Source of the DNA: Straminergon stramineum
Taxonomy: Eukaryota > Streptophyta > Bryopsida > Hypnales > Calliergonaceae
Assembly: GCA_963920665.1 (NCBI GenBank)
Contig: OY987269.1
Location: forward strand, 6,078,501-6,142,500
Direction of reading: 5' to 3'
DNA length: 64,000 bases
The position numbers and the translations under genes are program-made. Shown here in pieces: positions 61,416-64,000 of the stretch (positions are counted from its first letter, which is position 1; every line of letters begins with the position of its first letter). Under the pieces are notes generated by a model. The model saw nothing but the letters and a program-made list of their open reading frames with translations. It was not told where the DNA came from and searched no databases.

Positions 61416-62932
61416 TCAATTGAGCTTGGACCCTTTGAAATCTAAAGTAAAGGAATACAAATTCCCTACTTCCTTTGGTAAAGCCTTTAACCTTGACCAA
61501 CCATCCAAATTGAGATTAGTCAACGAAATAAGTTCCCAACTTCTTTTGGCAAAGCCTCCAACTTTGAACAACCATCTAAATGCAAAGTGGTCAAGGAAGA
61601 CATGTTCCCCATTTCCTTTGGCAAAGCCTTCAACTTTGAACATTCTTCTAAATCAAGAGTAGTCAAAGAAGATAAGGTACCTACTTCCTTTGGCAAGGCC
61701 TCTACGATTGAGCACTTTCTCAAATTGAGAGTGGTCAAAGAAGACAAGTTCCCCACTTCCTTTGGCAAGGCTTGTAACCTTGAACATCCTTACAAATCTA
61801 GAGTGTTTAAGGAAGACAAGTTCCCTACTTCCTTAGGCAAGGCCTCCAAGCTTAAACAACCATCCAAATCAAGAGTGATCAAGGAAGACAAGTTCCCCAC
61901 TTCTTTTGGCAAGGCCTCCAAACTTGAACAACCATCCAAATCGAGAATAGTCAAGGAAGATAAGGACCCCACTTCCTTTGGCAAGGCCTTTAACCTTAAA
62001 CAACCATCCAAATCGAGAGTAGTCAAAGAAGACAAATTGCCCACTTCTTTTGGCAAGACCTCCAATCTTGAACAACCATCCAAATCGAGAGTGGTCAAGG
62101 AAGACAAGTTTTCCACTTCCTTAGGCAAGACCTCCAAGCTTGAACATCTCCATAAATTGAGAATAGTTAAGGAAGATAAGGTACCCACTTCTTTTGGTAA
62201 GGCCTCCAAGCTTGAACACCATTGTAAGTCTAAAGTGATCAAGGAAGACAAATTTCCCACCTCTTTTGGCAAGGCAACCAAAGTTGAACACCACGTCAAT
62301 TCTAGAGTTGTCAAAGATGACAAGTTTCCTACTTCCTTCGGTAAGGCCTCTAAGCTTGAACATCCACCCAACTTTAAAGTAGTCAAGGAAGACAAGCTTC
62401 CCACTTCTTTTGGCAAAACCTCTAAGCTTGAACATCCACCCAAATCTAAAGTGGTCAAGAAAGACAAATTTCCCACTTCTTTTGGCAAAGTCTCCAAGCT
62501 TGAACAACCATCCAAATCGAGAGTGGTTAAAGAAGACAAATTTCCCACTTCCTTTGGCAAAGCCTTCAACCTTGAACACTCTTCCAAATTGAGAGTAGTC
62601 AAAGAAGATAAAATCCACATTTCTTTTCGCAAGGCCCCCAAGCTTGACCACTTTCTTAAATTGAGAGAGGTCAAAATGGACAAGTTCCCCACTTCTTTTG
62701 GCAAGGCCTCTAAACTTAAACACTCTTCTAAATCAAGAGTAGTCAAGGAAGACAAATTCTCCACTTCCTTTGGTAAGGTCTCCAATCTTGAACACTCTCC
62801 CAAATGAAAAGTGGACAAAGAAGACAAGTTCCCTACTTCCTTTGGCAAGGCCTCCAAACCTAAACATTTCCATAAATTATGAGTAGTTAATGAAGAGGAA
62901 AGAACATCAACCTTTAAGGTTGAATAGCACAC
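61416..62932 (-). pseudogene. leucine-rich-repeat array (about 20 repeats), broken by a stop and a frameshift
   Basis: The minus strand encodes 24-residue units of the type LSSLTTLDLDGCSSLEALP followed by KEVGN, about 15 of them in one 380-residue open frame (62932-61790). A TAA at 61792-61790 replaces the expected codon in LDL-x-GCSRLQALPKEVGN. The same frame then continues to 61520, and after a small indel near 61528 another frame carries the last repeats to a stop at 61416. This repeat type is found in plant NB-LRR and related immune-type proteins, where LRRs sense ligands or hold the protein inactive. No NB-ARC motif is visible upstream within the window. Homogeneous 72-bp DNA repeats suggest unequal crossing-over. 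A short last exon or sequencing error could explain the stop, but the added frameshift favours decay. Confidence 0.75.
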
Positions 62933-63229
62933 GATGTTTAAAACCTCTACTAAGTACTTGATCCTCCTGAAAGTGTGTGATCTAGATAACCTTGCTTTTG
63001 TATCTATGAAGTAATATCACATGCAAGAAATAGAATCCAAAGTAACTCTTTGTACTAACCAAGGCATTGCTAAATAATCAAATAAATTATTATATAGAAG
63101 CTACAAATTCATCATGAAAAAACTCTTAAGGACCACTAGTATTCAATTGTAGTTACAACCCAACTATAAAGGCACATGTATGTTAGATGAAAAAACAATT
63201 TATACTTGAGGATATGAGAAGAAAAGTAC
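62933..63229. other. gap or intron between the kinase exon and the LRR array
   Basis: The kinase frame meets a donor-like GAGAG|GTACTT at 63230/63229. Possible acceptors precede the LRR frame near 62960 and 62926. This is consistent with one intron of about 270-300 bp joining kinase and LRR, but no unique junction can be chosen. Confidence 0.4.
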
Positions 63230-64000
63230 CTCTCATTAATATATACTTCAAGTATTTAAGTGTTGAGCAAATGATGGCAAAAGTAGGATGCTCTTCGGCA
63301 TTGCCAATCCAACATTTTTCAATCAAAGCCTTCAACATAGTTGGACAATTAGTAGGCAACTTAGGACGTTCACCCTTCAATACCAATTGCTTTATTTTCC
63401 ATTGATTTGAATCATCTTTAAAAGGTAAATCCCCAGTCAAAATTTCATAACACACCATCGCAAAACTATACACGTCGCACTTGAATTTGTACTTGGGAAA
63501 CTCTTCACTCCTTTCAAGGCATAATGGATCATTCAAATCTGGTAACACCAATTCAGGAGCCATCCACCGAAAAGTACCTTGATTATAAGTCATGTGGGAA
63601 TATGTAGCACTTTGTTCCTTTGTCTTGGAGAGACCAAAGTCCACTACTTTGGCCTGCACATATCCAGTCTCCAATTCGGCAACTCTCACCACTTTCACAA
63701 GAATATTCATAGACTTCAAATCCCTGTGAATGATTCCTTTATTGTGAAGGTAATTCACACCTTCAGCAATTTGAAGCATTAAATCCAAGGATTCGGAAAT
63801 GGAAAATGGAGGAGAATCATTATTTTCCCCACATCTTCTTTGAATCAAGGCAAACAAATCGCCATCCATTAATTCCATGATAATGGAACAGCTCCTTTTG
63901 TTTGTCTTACTACAAAACATGGATGTGATATTTGGATGGCACAATTGGGAGAGGATTTCCACTTCCTTCAAAAAGAATGGGTTTTGTGGACCAAAGAATG
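63230..64000 (-). CDS. TKL-type Ser/Thr protein kinase, N-terminus beyond the window
   Basis: The frame is open to the right edge and reads in as FFGPQNPFFLKEVEILSQL, so the ATP-binding N-lobe start lies outside. Visible catalytic parts are the alphaC region with KEVEILSQLCHPNI, the hinge region MELMDGDLFALIQ, the catalytic loop IIHRDLKSMN, the metal-binding DFG in VVDFGLSK, the activation segment ending GTFRWMAPEL, and CDVYSFAMVCYEILTGDLPF. The key residues HRD, K, N, DFG and APE are all present, so this part could be active. The sequence style fits plant TKL/RLCK-like soluble kinases. A likely donor ends the exon at 63230. Directly downstream on the same strand is an LRR array, so this may be the N-terminal half of a kinase-LRR protein; alternatively the two are separate neighbours. 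Confidence 0.85.

Noticed and set aside
61587..62807. 406-codon plus-strand open frame with a KEDKFPTSFGKAS repeat
   Set aside because: It is the exact antisense of the LRR array; 72-bp periodicity keeps the complementary frame open. The minus-strand reading matches a known LRR consensus.

Overview
This 64 kb window is nuclear DNA of a land plant: plant-type split genes with short GT-AG introns (two probable GC-AG introns), a plant M-type MADS gene, a MUR3-like GT47 glycosyltransferase and plant transposon relics. Low gene density, AT-rich spacers and many decayed DNA transposons suggest a large, repeat-rich genome. A gymnosperm would fit, but I cannot name a genus.

Four genes look intact or nearly so, all on the minus strand. 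They are an M-type MADS-box gene at the left edge (61-456), a Golgi exostosin-family (GT47, MUR3/XLT2-like) glycosyltransferase with three coding exons (15641-19101), the RNA lariat debranching enzyme DBR1 with about ten exons (30875-35036), and a TEX2-like PH/SMP-domain lipid-transfer protein with eight coding exons (46942-51881). At the right edge a TKL-type protein kinase exon runs off the window (63230-64000). A decayed leucine-rich-repeat array lies just downstream on the same strand (61416-62932), so the two may be parts of one kinase-LRR gene.

The spacers are mostly transposon remains. The dominant family is a roughly 0.9-1 kb non-coding element whose ends read TTAACCCCTAAAGGAC, with TTAA at its boundaries, as expected for piggyBac-type (less likely Kolobok-type) elements. 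At least eight ends are visible. One copy carries a 192-bp TA-flanked MITE, and another carries a 2.3-kb Mutator-like element with an 8/9-matching target duplication, GC-rich internal sequence, ten copies of a GCGCGATCAGTT-like motif and an unidentified open frame. Other pieces are a CACTA-type fold-back MITE with a perfect 3-bp target duplication, a 116-bp hairpin behind DBR1, and a decayed hAT (ZNF862-like) transposase gene at 23.8-26.6 kb.

The most unusual coding signal is a small open frame at 39815-40267 with 99-bp repeats encoding a conserved core (PIAIRDWP-x2-CHPIT). I do not recognise it and flag it as a possible repeat-peptide precursor. Other points of interest are tandem duplications inside the GT47 and DBR1 introns, an expanding 21-residue repeat in the GT47 stem, three perfect G-boxes within 101 bp upstream of the TEX2-like gene, and a secretory-gene fragment (possibly thaumatin-like) cut off by a TTAA element.
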